A DNA stretch of 64,000 nt. Origin: Cognatiyoonia koreensis. GTDB lineage: Bacteria > Pseudomonadota > Alphaproteobacteria > Rhodobacterales > Rhodobacteraceae. The notes under the pieces were generated by a model. It did not search any database, was not told the DNA's origin, and was given only the letters and a program-made list of their open reading frames with translations. Each line of letters opens with the position of its first letter. Within the stretch, counting starts at the first letter, position 1. The stretch covers positions 15,472 through 79,471 of the forward strand of contig NZ_FOIZ01000003.1 in NCBI RefSeq assembly GCF_900109295.1. Reading direction: 5' to 3'. The position numbers and the translations under genes were made by a program. Shown here in pieces: positions 25,787-34,974 of this stretch.

Positions 25787-27145
25787 ATGGCATCCGCAGC
25801 AGAGCAAATGGCCGCAAACATGAGTTGGGGCGCGTTTGGCAAAGCCACTGAGCTTCGCCAGCGCATCTGGTTCACGATCGGCCTTCTGATCGTTTATCGT
25901 CTTGGCACGTATATCCCCGTGCCGGGGATCGACACAGAACAATTGCGTCTGTTCATGGAAGATGCCGCTGCGGGTATTGGTGGCATCCTGTCAATGTTCA
26001 CTGGTGGTGCCTTGTCCCGTATGGGCATTTTTGCCCTTGGGATCATGCCTTATATCTCGGCTTCGATCATCGTGCAGCTTCTTGGTGCCATGTGGGAGCC
26101 GCTGAAACAGCTCAAGAAAGAGGGCGAACAGGGCCGGCGCAAGCTGAACCAATACACCCGCTATGGCACAGTCGCCCTGGCCACGGCGCAGGCCTACGGT
26201 CTGGCCGCGAGCCTTGCGGCGGGCGGTCTGGCGACCAACCCTGATGCCTTTTTCTTTGCGTCCTGCATCATCACCATCGTCGGTGGCACCATGTTCCTGA
26301 TGTGGCTGGGCGAGCAGATCACCGCACGTGGCATCGGCAACGGTATCTCATTGATCATCTTTGTCGGCATCATCGCTGAAATCCCCGCCGCCCTTGCCGG
26401 GTTCCTGTCACAGGGCCGGTCCGGCGCGATCAGCCCGGCGCTGATTGTCGGTGTGATCGTCATGGTCATTGCTGTCTTGACCTTCGTCGTCTTCATGGAA
26501 CGCTCTTTGCGGAAGGTTCACATCCAGTACCCACGCCAGCAGCGCGGCATGAAGGTCTATGACGGATCATCGAGCCACCTGCCGATCAAGGTAAACCCAG
26601 CCGGTGTTATTCCTGCGATCTTTGCGTCGGCCCTGTTGTTGCTGCCGACGACGATCAGCACGTTCAGTGGCGGATCGACCAGCCCGTTCATGTCGGCCTT
26701 GCTAGCGTACTTTGGCCCCGGTCAGCCGCTTTACCTGATCTTCTTTGCGGCCATGATTATCTTTTTCACGTATTTCTACACCAAGGAAGTGGCGTTCAAG
26801 ACGGACGAGGTTGCTGAAAACCTCAAGAACCAGAACGGTTTTGTCCCCGGCATCCGCCCTGGCAAGAAGACGGCTGAATACCTTGATTATGTGGTGACAC
26901 GCATTCTGGTCCTGGGGTCTGGCTATCTTGCGCTTGTCGCCCTGTTGCCGGAAATCGTTCGTGCGCAGGCCGGTATTCCCTTTTATTTCGGCGGAACATC
27001 CGTTCTGATTATTGTGTCGGTTGGTATGGATACGATCCAGCAAATCCAGTCGCACCTTCTGGCCCATCAATATGAAGGCCTGATTGAAAAGTCGCAGCTG
27101 CGTGGCAAGCGTGGCGGCAAGAAGAAAGGGCCCGCGCGTCGATGA
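25787..27145 (+). CDS. secY: Preprotein translocase subunit SecY
   Basis: 452-aa integral membrane protein, the channel of the Sec translocon, with ten transmembrane segments. [10 protein letters not shown], the first-loop region [20 protein letters not shown], and a Lys/Arg-rich cytoplasmic C-terminus are typical. GAGATAGGCACGC precedes the ATG. The last 4 bases overlap adk (ATGA). Confidence 0.97.
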   Translation: MASAAEQMAANMSWGAFGKATELRQRIWFTIGLLIVYRLGTYIPVPGIDTEQLRLFMEDAAAGIGGILSMFTGGALSRMGIFALGIMPYISASIIVQLLGAMWEPLKQLKKEGEQGRRKLNQYTRYGTVALATAQAYGLAASLAAGGLATNPDAFFFASCIITIVGGTMFLMWLGEQITARGIGNGISLIIFVGIIAEIPAALAGFLSQGRSGAISPALIVGVIVMVIAVLTFVVFMERSLRKVHIQYPRQQRGMKVYDGSSSHLPIKVNPAGVIPAIFASALLLLPTTISTFSGGSTSPFMSALLAYFGPGQPLYLIFFAAMIIFFTYFYTKEVAFKTDEVAENLKNQNGFVPGIRPGKKTAEYLDYVVTRILVLGSGYLALVALLPEIVRAQAGIPFYFGGTSVLIIVSVGMDTIQQIQSHLLAHQYEGLIEKSQLRGKRGGKKKGPARR

Positions 27146-27786
27146 ACATTATTCTGCTGGGACCGCCGGGGGCGGGTAAAGGAACGCAAGCACGCAAGCT
27201 GGTCGACGAACGCGACATGGTACAGCTGTCCACGGGTGATATGCTGCGGGCTGCCCGCACGTCCGGGACCGAGATGGGCAAGAAAGTTGCCGCCGTCATG
27301 GACGCTGGCAAGCTGGTCACCGACGAGATCGTCATCGGCCTGATCCGCGAACAGCTTGAAGATACCTCTCATGCAGGTGGTTTCATCTTCGACGGTTTCC
27401 CGCGCACGCTTGCACAGGCCGATGCGCTGGGAGCCCTGCTGGATGATATGGGTCACAACCTTGATCGCGTGATCGAGATGCAGGTCGATGATGATGCGCT
27501 GGTCGCACGGATCACTGCCCGTTCCACCTGTGGTAGCTGCGGTGAGGTTTACAACGACCACACCAAGCCGATCCCGGCGGACGGCAAATGCACCAACTGC
27601 GGTGCATCCGATTTCCAGCGCCGTGCCGATGACAACGAGGAAAGCCTCAAGACCCGTCTTTTGGCCTATTACAAACAGACATCGCCACTGATCGGGTACT
27701 ACTATGCCAAGGGTGATCTGAAGTCTGTGGACGGCCTGGCCAGCATGGATGACGTTGCGAGCAGCATTGCGAAAGCATTGGCTTAG
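27142..27786 (+). CDS. adk: Adenylate kinase
   Basis: 214-aa cytoplasmic enzyme balancing ATP, ADP and AMP. The P-loop [10 protein letters not shown] is at 7-16. The LID domain carries a four-cysteine set (CGSCGEVY and CTNCGA), so it is the zinc-type LID. The start overlaps secY by 4 bases, the usual spc arrangement. Confidence 0.97.
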   Translation: MNIILLGPPGAGKGTQARKLVDERDMVQLSTGDMLRAARTSGTEMGKKVAAVMDAGKLVTDEIVIGLIREQLEDTSHAGGFIFDGFPRTLAQADALGALLDDMGHNLDRVIEMQVDDDALVARITARSTCGSCGEVYNDHTKPIPADGKCTNCGASDFQRRADDNEESLKTRLLAYYKQTSPLIGYYYAKGDLKSVDGLASMDDVASSIAKALA

Positions 27787-27789
27787 GAC

Positions 27790-27981
27790 GTGATCCGCGT
27801 CTTGGGTTTTGGGGGCGGTTTTCTGATCGCGTCGATCATTTAGGCCTTCGGTTTTTTCGTCTGTTCTGTTCACGAAGCGGGCTTTGCGCAGGAGGTCTGC
27901 CACCCCAATTCCGACCCCAGCGAATTGTACATCGAGGATGCCGCGGATCGGGAACTTGTGTGCAGTTATCTGAGGCGTTGA
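27790..27981 (+). pseudogene. Possible small secreted protein with an in-frame amber codon
   Basis: Starting at GTG 27790, the frame reads as a hydrophobic signal-like stretch (VIRVLGFGGGFLIASII), a TAG at 27841, then AFGFFVCSVHEAGFAQ and a plausible mature part (EVCHPNSDPSELYIEDAAD, ending YLRR). Apart from the TAG it looks like a roughly 60-aa exported protein with Cys residues. It may be a disabled gene, or the sequence may have an error. No family recognised. Confidence 0.4.
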
Positions 27982-28164
27982 ACAGAGGGTTGACCCCCCA
28001 ACGAAACACTCCTAAAAGCCACCATCCCGCAAGGGAATCGCACGGGGTCGCGCCCCGATTGAATACCTCGATATGACTTGAGCCCGGCATCCGAAACGGT
28101 CCGGGCTCACGTTGTGAAAAAAGGGTCTGGAATGACGGACCCGCAACGAAAAGGATATAGCACC
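27982..28164 (+). other. Leader region of the alpha operon
   Basis: Holds a promoter-like pair TTGACC (27990) - 17 bases - TAAAAG (28013) and a strong hairpin GAGCCCGG...CCGGGCTC (28080-28108) without a following U-tract. AAGGAT at 28151 is the ribosome-binding site of rpsM. The hairpin could be a leader control element or processing site. Confidence 0.5.
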
Positions 28165-28533
28165 TTGGCACGTATTGCTGGCGTGAACATTCCCACAGGG
28201 AAGCGAGTTCCAATCGCCCTCACCTACATCACCGGAATTGGCAACGCCAAAGCCGAAGAGATTTGCGACGCTGTCGGCATCGACCGCAGCCGTCGCGTGA
28301 ACGACCTGTCTGACGCGGAAGTGTTGAAGGTTCGTGAATATATCGACGAAAACCTGACTGTCGAAGGCGACCTGCGCCGCGAAGTCCAGATGAACGTCAA
28401 GCGTCTGATGGACCTTGGTTGCTACCGTGGCCTGCGCCACCGTCGTAACCTGCCTGTACGCGGTCAGCGGACATCCACAAACGCACGTACCCGCAAAGGC
28501 CCTGCAAAGGCCATTGCCGGCAAAAAGAAATAA
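28165..28533 (+). CDS. rpsM: 30S ribosomal protein S13, TTG start
   Basis: 122-aa S13 of the small-subunit head. Family sequences begin [10 protein letters not shown]; here the matching codon is TTG at 28165 with AAGGAT 8 bases ahead. The only in-frame ATGs lie upstream (28078, 28132) and would add an extension of 11 or more residues that ends just before the family start. [22 protein letters not shown] motif (with C for the first G position) and the basic tail are present. rpsK follows after 12 bases. Confidence 0.94.
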   Translation: MARIAGVNIPTGKRVPIALTYITGIGNAKAEEICDAVGIDRSRRVNDLSDAEVLKVREYIDENLTVEGDLRREVQMNVKRLMDLGCYRGLRHRRNLPVRGQRTSTNARTRKGPAKAIAGKKK

Positions 28534-28545
28534 GGAGGCACCATC

Positions 28546-28938
28546 ATGGCTCGTGATACACGTCGTGGGGGCAAGAAAAAGGTCTCCAAGAACATCGCTG
28601 CCGGGGTTGCACACGTCAATTCCAGCTTCAACAACACAAAGATCCTGATCTCGGACGTGCAGGGCAATGCGATCGCTTGGTCGTCTGCTGGCACAATGGG
28701 CTTCAAGGGATCGCGTAAGTCCACACCTTATGCAGCACAGATGGCTGCCGAAGATGCGGGCAAGAAAGCACAGGAACACGGCGTCAAGACGCTGGAAGTC
28801 GAAGTGCAGGGTCCGGGTTCCGGTCGTGAGTCCGCGCTGCGTGCGCTGGCTGCTGTCGGGTTCAACATCACATCGATCCGTGACGTGACCCCAATGGCCC
28901 ACAACGGCTGCCGCCCACCAAAGCGCCGCCGCGTCTAA
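28546..28938 (+). CDS. rpsK: 30S ribosomal protein S11
   Basis: 130-aa S11 of the 30S platform. [32 protein letters not shown] and the C-terminal [12 protein letters not shown] are diagnostic. AAGGAGG precedes the ATG. No rpsD follows, as is usual in alphaproteobacteria. Confidence 0.97.
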   Translation: MARDTRRGGKKKVSKNIAAGVAHVNSSFNNTKILISDVQGNAIAWSSAGTMGFKGSRKSTPYAAQMAAEDAGKKAQEHGVKTLEVEVQGPGSGRESALRALAAVGFNITSIRDVTPMAHNGCRPPKRRRV

Positions 28939-29049
28939 TTTACCAAACGTTTTGGGGACCGTGCCTTTGCGCGCGGCCCCCTTCCGTCATTTTGAAACCT
29001 CGGGCGTTTGCCTTTTGGACATGAAAGGCAGACAGGAATGGAGGGACAC

Positions 29050-30066
29050 ATGATCCACAAGAACTGGGCTGAGTTAATCAAGCCAACGCAATTGGAAGTC
29101 AAACCGGGCAACGATCCGCTGCGGAGCGCAACAGTCGTTGCCGAACCGCTGGAGCGTGGCTTTGGTCTGACACTCGGCAACGCGCTGCGCCGTATTCTGA
29201 TGTCGTCTTTGCAGGGTGCTGCAATTACGGCTGTTCAGATCGACAATGTGCTGCACGAGTTTTCGTCCGTCGCCGGTGTACGTGAAGACGTTACCGACAT
29301 CGTGCTGAACCTCAAGGGTGTCGCGATCCGCATGGAAGTCGAAGGGCCAAAGCGTCTTTCCGTTCAGGCCAAAGGCCCGGGCGTTGTCACTGCTGGTGAC
29401 ATCTCGGAAACTGCTGGGATCGAGATCCTGAACAAGGACCACGTCATCTGTCACCTTGACGATGGCGCTGACCTTTACATGGAACTGACCGTCAACACCG
29501 GTAAGGGCTATGTATCCGCAGACAAGAACAAGCCAGAAGACGCGCCCATCGGCATGATGTCGATTGATGCGATCTATTCACCTGTGAAGAAAGTCTCTTA
29601 CGACGTTCAGCCCACACGTGAAGGTCAGGTTCTGGACTATGACAAGCTGACCATGAAGGTCGAAACAGACGGTTCCATCACGCCGGATGATGCCGTGGCC
29701 TATGCCGCCCGCATCCTTCAGGACCAGCTGTCGATCTTCGTCAACTTCGACGAACCAGAGTCCGCTCAGCAAGGTTCCGACGACGACGGTCTGGAATTCA
29801 ATCCGCTTCTGCTCAAGAAAGTGGACGAGCTGGAACTGTCTGTCCGTTCGGCAAACTGCCTCAAGAACGACAACATCGTCTATATCGGTGACCTGATCCA
29901 GAAGACCGAAGCCGAAATGCTGCGCACGCCGAACTTTGGCCGCAAGTCCCTGAACGAGATCAAGGAAGTGTTGTCGGGCATGGGTCTGCACCTTGGCATG
30001 GACGTCGAGGACTGGCCGCCGGACAACATCGAGGATCTGGCGAAGAAGTTCGAAGACGCCTTTTAA
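29050..30066 (+). CDS. rpoA: DNA-directed RNA polymerase alpha subunit
   Basis: 338-aa alpha subunit, usual length for the group. The N-terminal assembly domain holds [22 protein letters not shown]; the C-terminal domain, which contacts UP elements and activators, holds [17 protein letters not shown] and [19 protein letters not shown] 29050 (MIHKNW) follows GGAGGGA and fits the family; the frame is open upstream. Confidence 0.97.
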   Translation: MIHKNWAELIKPTQLEVKPGNDPLRSATVVAEPLERGFGLTLGNALRRILMSSLQGAAITAVQIDNVLHEFSSVAGVREDVTDIVLNLKGVAIRMEVEGPKRLSVQAKGPGVVTAGDISETAGIEILNKDHVICHLDDGADLYMELTVNTGKGYVSADKNKPEDAPIGMMSIDAIYSPVKKVSYDVQPTREGQVLDYDKLTMKVETDGSITPDDAVAYAARILQDQLSIFVNFDEPESAQQGSDDDGLEFNPLLLKKVDELELSVRSANCLKNDNIVYIGDLIQKTEAEMLRTPNFGRKSLNEIKEVLSGMGLHLGMDVEDWPPDNIEDLAKKFEDAF

Positions 30067-30072
30067 GATTTC

Positions 30073-30097
30073 GGGGTGGGCCGCACAGGCCCATCCC
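30073..30097 (+). other. Hairpin between rpoA and rplQ
   Basis: GGGGTGGGCC-GCACA-GGCCCATCCC, a 10-bp stem with one G.U pair, 6 bases after the rpoA stop, followed by GCAAAAAT. Could weaken transcription into rplQ or mark an RNA-processing site. Confidence 0.55.
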
Positions 30098-30205
30098 GCA
30101 AAAATGCCGGCAATGGCCGGGAACATCCGGGCAATTCTGCTCCAATAATACGGCTGGCACGCATCAGACCGTTGCACAAAGTATAAAGCACTAGGAGACA
30201 CTCAA

Positions 30206-30628
30206 ATGCGTCACGCACGTGGTTACCGCCGCCTCAACCGCACACATGAGCACCGTAAGGCGCTGTTTGCGAACATGGCAGGCTCGCTCATCGAACATGA
30301 GCAGATCAAGACAACATTGCCGAAGGCAAAAGAACTCAAGCGCGTTATCGAAAAGCTGATCACGTTGGGCAAGCGCGGCGATCTGCACGCCCGCCGTCAA
30401 GCTGCAAGCCGTCTTAAGCAAGACATGCACGTTGCAAAGCTGTTCGACGTTCTGGGACCACGCTATGCCGAACGTCAGGGCGGTTACGTCCGCGTGATGA
30501 AGGCTGGCTTTCGTTATGGCGACATGGCGCCGATGGCGATCATCGAATTCGTTGACCGTGATACGGATGCCAAAGGCGCAGCCGATCGCGCACGCCTTGA
30601 AGCAGAAGAAGTTTCCGTAGAGGAATAG
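30206..30628 (+). CDS. rplQ: 50S ribosomal protein L17
   Basis: 140-aa L17. [20 protein letters not shown] and [21 protein letters not shown] are diagnostic; a short acidic tail ends the protein. TAGGAGA precedes the ATG. Last gene of the alpha operon, closed by a strong terminator. Confidence 0.97.
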   Translation: MRHARGYRRLNRTHEHRKALFANMAGSLIEHEQIKTTLPKAKELKRVIEKLITLGKRGDLHARRQAASRLKQDMHVAKLFDVLGPRYAERQGGYVRVMKAGFRYGDMAPMAIIEFVDRDTDAKGAADRARLEAEEVSVEE

Positions 30629-30658
30629 AAATCGAATTGACTTTGCGTCAATTAAGGA

Positions 30659-30686
30659 CCCCGCTTTCGAGCGGGGTTTTTACTTT
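30659..30686 (+). terminator. Terminator of the alpha operon
   Basis: CCCCGCT-TTCG-AGCGGGG followed by TTTTTACTTTTT: a 7-bp GC-rich stem with a UUCG tetraloop and a long U-tract. It ends the ribosomal block. Confidence 0.9.
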
Positions 30687-30688
30687 TT

Positions 30689-30838
30689 CTAATCTTCGTT
30701 TTCTGAATCTTCAATTTCGTCAATTTCTTCAGAAAACTTCTGTAAACTAGCGTCAGATTTTCCAAGGAATTCAAAGATGCGGCGGGCATCTTTTACCGAC
30801 AACCCTTTCAGGTTTTCGGGGAAGTTCTTTTTCGGCAT
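30689..30838 (-). CDS. Small acidic protein (49 aa) beside luxR
   Basis: 49-codon ORF MPKKNFPENLKGLSVKDARR..., with an acidic tail (EEIDEIEDSENED). A Met six codons further upstream (30856) is another possible start. It is divergent from luxR and convergent with rplQ. The family is not recognised. Codon use and a clear N-terminal pattern make it a plausible real gene; a role linked to quorum sensing is only positional. Confidence 0.5.
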   Translation of the reverse strand: MPKKNFPENLKGLSVKDARRIFEFLGKSDASLQKFSEEIDEIEDSENED

Positions 30839-30907
30839 CGGCGTGTCTCCACTCATGCGAATACGATTTACGGTTGACTGATTTCTGCACAACTTGTCTA
30901 AAAGGAC

Positions 30908-31519
30908 ATGTCTTTGCAGTCTGGTATTGATCACTACACATCGCGCCTTTCGGATATGGCGCCCGGCGGATTCTTTTTTGCCCTGCATATCCGGTTCGCG
31001 ATGCCATTGCTGCATCACCAGACATATCCCAAAGGCTGGACGGACTTATATACAGAGGAGGCATATGCGCTCCGTGATCCGATCATCGCCTGGGGGCTAA
31101 GCCAGATCGGAACACAGCGTTGGAGTGAGATCGATATTCCGGACCCTTTCGGAATTTTGGACCAAGCGCGGGAATTTGGTATGCATTTTGGTTTCGCAGT
31201 GTCTTGTGGACCGATGAGCTCGCGCACGATCGCATCTGCTGCTCGCGCAGATCGAGAGTTTACTGACGCTGAGATGGAGGCTTTTGCAAAGCTCATTTGC
31301 CAACTCCATAATATCACTGAGCCACCGGAATCCTTAACGGATGCTCAAATCGAGGCCCTTCGCTGTATTGCTGAGGGAGATCGTCACGCTGCTGCTGCTG
31401 CGCGGTTGAATATTTCCGAGAGTGCCCTGAAAGCGCGACTCTCATCTGCCAGGGCAAGTCTGCTTGCCCGCACCACGGCGGAGGCCATTCAACGTGCACG
31501 GGATTATCGTCTGCTCTGA
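30908..31519 (+). CDS. luxR: LuxR-family quorum-sensing regulator
   Basis: 203-aa regulator. An N-terminal autoinducer-binding-type domain (about 15-135) with FALHIRFAMPLLHHQTYPKGW and YALRDPIIAWGL is followed by a C-terminal LuxR helix-turn-helix (LTDAQIEALRCIAEGDRHAAAAARLNIS... split in parts). It is directly followed by luxI. It should bind the acyl-homoserine lactone made by LuxI and control target genes. AAAAGGA precedes the ATG. Confidence 0.85.
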   Translation: MSLQSGIDHYTSRLSDMAPGGFFFALHIRFAMPLLHHQTYPKGWTDLYTEEAYALRDPIIAWGLSQIGTQRWSEIDIPDPFGILDQAREFGMHFGFAVSCGPMSSRTIASAARADREFTDAEMEAFAKLICQLHNITEPPESLTDAQIEALRCIAEGDRHAAAAARLNISESALKARLSSARASLLARTTAEAIQRARDYRLL

Positions 31520-31582
31520 CAGTCTCTCGGGAATATGCCGGAAGGGTTAACGAAACCTAAAATTCCTGCACCGGAGACACAC

Positions 31583-32173
31583 ATGCAAGGTACTACGCTG
31601 TCATTCGCAAATCTGCACAACCATGGGGAGTTGTTTGCGAATATTCTGCGCGCTCGGCGCGAGTCATTTATCGTCAGGAACCAATGGGATTTGCCCGAGA
31701 CGATGGGGATGGAATACGACCAGTATGACACCCCGCAATCCCGCTGGCTGGCCGTCCACGACGACGATGGACGCGTTCTGGCCGGAGTTCGCCTGACCCC
31801 GACCACCGCACGCTGCGGCATCTATAGCTATATGATTCGGGATGCGCAGAACGGCTTGCTCGACTCCATTCCTACTGATCTCTTGTACGAGGAAGCCCCC
31901 GTGCAGGAAGGCACCTGGGAGGTCACACGCGGTTTCGTTGCGGCCGGTATTCCTGCAAATATCCGTCACAAGGTCCGGATGCGCCTGGTCATGCAGATGC
32001 TGCGCACGTCGCGTGAAGAGGGCATTCGCACCATGCTTGCGCTGCTTCCGTCGAATTGGGATCGCTGGGCCGCCCGCTGCAAACTTGATATGCGTGCTGC
32101 CGGTCGCAACATGAATATGGGTGGCATCGACTATCAGGCCGTGTGGATTGATTTCTCGACGCAACTGCACTGA
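31583..32173 (+). CDS. luxI: Acyl-homoserine-lactone synthase
   Basis: 196-aa LuxI-family enzyme that makes N-acyl-homoserine lactone from S-adenosylmethionine and acyl-ACP. Conserved residues are present: Arg25, Phe29, Trp35, Glu44, Asp46, Asp49, Arg70, and Glu113 and Arg116 in TWEVTRGF. ATG 31583 with GGAGA 6 bases ahead is preferred to an upstream ATG at 31535. It pairs with luxR; chain length of the signal cannot be told. Confidence 0.88.
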   Translation: MQGTTLSFANLHNHGELFANILRARRESFIVRNQWDLPETMGMEYDQYDTPQSRWLAVHDDDGRVLAGVRLTPTTARCGIYSYMIRDAQNGLLDSIPTDLLYEEAPVQEGTWEVTRGFVAAGIPANIRHKVRMRLVMQMLRTSREEGIRTMLALLPSNWDRWAARCKLDMRAAGRNMNMGGIDYQAVWIDFSTQLH

Positions 32174-32209
32174 CTTCCATCGCGCTGGCGGGCAGCATAG
32201 GTTGCCCGC

Positions 32210-33514
32210 ATGGCTGATTTGTTCGACACCTCTGCGACGCCCGCATCCACGGGGCCCCGACCGCTGGCAGACCGGTTGCGGCCCAAGACGCTGGCAGAGG
32301 TCATCGGGCAGGAACAGGTGCTTGGTCCGGAAGCGCCATTGGGGACGATGCTGGCCGCCGGGTCATTGTCGTCCCTGATCTTTTGGGGCCCGCCCGGCGT
32401 CGGCAAGACCACGATCGCCCGTTTGCTGGCCGACGAGACCGATCTGCATTTCGTTCAGATTTCCGCTATTTTCACGGGTGTTCCCGAACTGCGCAAAGTC
32501 TTTGAGGCCGCCAAGATGCGTCGCCAGAACGGCAAGGGCACCCTGTTGTTCGTCGATGAGATCCACCGTTTCAACAAGGCCCAGCAGGATGGTTTCCTGC
32601 CGCATATGGAGGATGGCACCATTCTGCTTGTCGGGGCCACCACCGAGAACCCCAGTTTCGAACTGAACGCCGCTGTTCTGAGCCGGTCGCAGGTTCTGGT
32701 TTTGCAGCGTCTGTCGCTTGCCGATCTGGAACGCTTGGCACAGCGGGCCGAGAAAGAGTTGGGCAAGGCCTTGCCGCTGGATGGCCCCGCCCGCGAAGCC
32801 CTGCTGGAGATGGCCGATGGTGATGGCCGTGCTTTGCTGAACCTGATCGAGCAGGTTGCTGCCTGGTCCGGTGACAAGGTCGGAGTGGACCAGCTTGCAT
32901 CCCGCCTGATGAAGCGTGCTGTCAAATACGACAAGGGCGGCGAGGAACATTACAACCTGATTTCCGCCTTGCACAAATCGGTGCGGGGGTCGGACCCGGA
33001 TGCCGCCCTTTACTGGTTCGCGCGCATGCTGGCTGGCGGTGAAGACCCACGCTTTCTCGCCCGCCGCATCACCCGCATGGCGGTCGAGGATATTGGTCTG
33101 GCCGACCCGCAGGCACAGGCCGTCTGCCTTCAAAGCTGGGAAACCTATGAACGGCTTGGATCGCCCGAAGGCGAGCTGGCTTTGGCGCAGGCGGTGACCT
33201 ATCTTGCGCTCGCCCCGAAATCGAATGCCACCTATGTCGCCTACAAGGCTGCCGTCAAAGCCGCAAAGCAAACCGGATCAGAACCGCCGCCCAAGCATAT
33301 CCTGAATGCACCGACGTCCTTGATGAAGGATCAGGGATATGGGGCCGACTATGCCTATGACCATGACGCGGAAGACGGGTTCAGCGGGCAGAACTACTTT
33401 CCCGACGAGATGAAGCGCGGTGTCTATTATATGCCTGTCGATCGTGGGTTTGAACGCGAATTGAAGAAGCGCGTCGACTACTTTGCAAAGCTGCGAACCA
33501 AGCGGAACAATTGA
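32210..33514 (+). CDS. rarA: Replication-associated recombination protein A (AAA ATPase)
   Basis: 434-aa RarA/MgsA/WRNIP1-family ATPase related to clamp loaders, acting at stalled replication forks. Walker A GPPGVGKTT is at 60-68, Walker B LLFVDEIHRFNKAQQD, sensor 1 VGATTENPSFELN, and the C-terminal tetramer region ends with GVYYMPVDRGFE. It begins a run rarA-crcB-rluA-family-ATP12 seen in other Rhodobacterales. Confidence 0.93.
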   Translation: MADLFDTSATPASTGPRPLADRLRPKTLAEVIGQEQVLGPEAPLGTMLAAGSLSSLIFWGPPGVGKTTIARLLADETDLHFVQISAIFTGVPELRKVFEAAKMRRQNGKGTLLFVDEIHRFNKAQQDGFLPHMEDGTILLVGATTENPSFELNAAVLSRSQVLVLQRLSLADLERLAQRAEKELGKALPLDGPAREALLEMADGDGRALLNLIEQVAAWSGDKVGVDQLASRLMKRAVKYDKGGEEHYNLISALHKSVRGSDPDAALYWFARMLAGGEDPRFLARRITRMAVEDIGLADPQAQAVCLQSWETYERLGSPEGELALAQAVTYLALAPKSNATYVAYKAAVKAAKQTGSEPPPKHILNAPTSLMKDQGYGADYAYDHDAEDGFSGQNYFPDEMKRGVYYMPVDRGFERELKKRVDYFAKLRTKRNN

Positions 33515-33545
33515 CAAGACCGGCGCAAGAGGCCAAGGCGTGCCC

Positions 33546-33923
33546 ATGTTCATGACAACGCTTTATGTCGCCCTTGGTGGGGCTATCGGTGCCGCCCTGC
33601 GTTTTCTGACGGGGGTCTTGCTGATCCGTGTTTGGGGCGAAGGGTTCCCGGTCGCGATCATTGCGGTCAACGTGATCGGATCGTTCATCATGGGTGCGTT
33701 TGTGGTGTGGTCATTCCAGAAAGGGATGACCCATTTGAACCCATTTGTGATGACCGGTGTTCTTGGCGGATTTACAACGTTTTCGGCCTTTTCACTGGAA
33801 GCTTTTACATTGTTTGAAAGAGGTCAGTCTGGCGCGGCGCTGGCCTATGTCGCATTGTCTGTTGTCCTGTCCCTTGCGGCCTTGGCGGCGGGCGTGATGC
33901 TGGCCAGAGGGATTTACGCATGA
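33546..33923 (+). CDS. crcB: Fluoride exporter CrcB/FluC
   Basis: 125-aa four-helix membrane protein forming a dual-topology dimeric fluoride channel. GGAIGAALRF at the start, AVNVIGSFIMG, and GGFTTFSAFSLE (fluoride-pore Phe and TFS motif) are diagnostic. Start ATG 33546 (or 33552) after the frame opens inside the rarA-crcB gap. The stop overlaps the next start (ATGA). No fluoride riboswitch was seen upstream. Confidence 0.9.
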   Translation: MFMTTLYVALGGAIGAALRFLTGVLLIRVWGEGFPVAIIAVNVIGSFIMGAFVVWSFQKGMTHLNPFVMTGVLGGFTTFSAFSLEAFTLFERGQSGAALAYVALSVVLSLAALAAGVMLARGIYA

Positions 33924-34972
33924 GTGGTGTTCAAACCCGGACCATCGGCCCAGATGACGCGGACCAGCGGCTTGACCGGTATCTGCGCCGTCTGTTTCCG
34001 CATCTGACCCAGGGGCGGATCGAGAAGATGTGCCGCAAGGGCGAGTTGCGCGTCGACGGTGGCCGCGTGAAATCCAACACCCGGCTGGACGTGGGACAGA
34101 CCGTCCGCATTCCGCCGCTGCCAAGCGAGGCGGATGTCGAAGCGTCCCGTGCGTTGCTGAAGCACGGCGTCACAAAGGCCGATGCCAAGCTGATCCAGTC
34201 CTGTGTGATCTACAAGGACGACCATATCATCGCAATCAACAAGCCCGCCGGCTTGGCGACGCAGGGTGGCACCAACACCACACGTCACGTGGACGGGTTG
34301 GCCGAAGCCCTGATGTTCGATCTAGAGGAAAAGCCACGACTGGTTCATCGGCTTGACAAGGATACGTCCGGTGTCTTGCTGTTGGCGCGCACACGCCTTG
34401 CGGCCAAGGGGCTGACCGAAAACCTGAAGCATCGCGAAACCCGTAAGATCTATTGGGCTGCCGTCGCTGGTGTCCCGCATCCACGTGCGGGCACAATCAA
34501 GTACGGTCTTGTGAAATCGGGCGGCGGACGCGGTGGCGAGAACGAGCGCATGCGCTGTGTGCATCCTCGCGATATCGACAGCACCGAAGGCGCGAAACGT
34601 GCCGTCACTGATTATGCCGTAATGGATAAACTGGCGAGCCGTGCTGCTTGGGTCGCGCTTGTGCCGATTACCGGTCGCACGCACCAGCTGCGTGCCCATA
34701 TGGCAGAGCTTGGCCATCCGATTGTGGGTGATGGCAAGTATGGTGGCCAGAGCCAAGAGAACCTTGGCGATGGTTGGGGTGCCGGGATGGGCGAAGAGAT
34801 CGGCCGCCGGATGCACCTGCACGCGCGTTCGCTGACCATCGAACATCCGATGACCGGGGCGATCCTGCATCTGACTGCGCCATTGCCGCCGCATATGGAA
34901 CATACGTGGGATTTCGTCGGCTGGCACGTCAGTCACGCGCCGGTCGATCCGTTCAACATGCCGGAAGAGTAA
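33920..34972 (+). CDS. RluA-family 23S rRNA pseudouridine synthase
   Basis: 350-aa enzyme with an N-terminal S4 RNA-binding domain (RLDRYLRRLFPHLTQGRIEKMCRKG) and a pseudouridine synthase domain with the catalytic-Asp motif HRLDKDTSGVLLLA and TGRTHQLRAHM. It is likely RluC-like (23S rRNA), but RluC and RluD cannot be told apart from this alone. It overlaps crcB by 4 bases and is followed after 2 bases by the ATP12 gene. Confidence 0.9.
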   Translation: MSGVQTRTIGPDDADQRLDRYLRRLFPHLTQGRIEKMCRKGELRVDGGRVKSNTRLDVGQTVRIPPLPSEADVEASRALLKHGVTKADAKLIQSCVIYKDDHIIAINKPAGLATQGGTNTTRHVDGLAEALMFDLEEKPRLVHRLDKDTSGVLLLARTRLAAKGLTENLKHRETRKIYWAAVAGVPHPRAGTIKYGLVKSGGGRGGENERMRCVHPRDIDSTEGAKRAVTDYAVMDKLASRAAWVALVPITGRTHQLRAHMAELGHPIVGDGKYGGQSQENLGDGWGAGMGEEIGRRMHLHARSLTIEHPMTGAILHLTAPLPPHMEHTWDFVGWHVSHAPVDPFNMPEE

Positions 34973-34974
34973 CC

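Noticed and set aside
27067..27903. 278-codon minus-strand ORF over adk
   Set aside because: Antisense to adk and the end of secY; no family pattern, composition typical of shadows in high-GC DNA.
28012..28902. 296-codon minus-strand ORF over rpsM and rpsK
   Set aside because: It is antisense to two certain ribosomal genes, has no recognisable family and is a codon-bias shadow.
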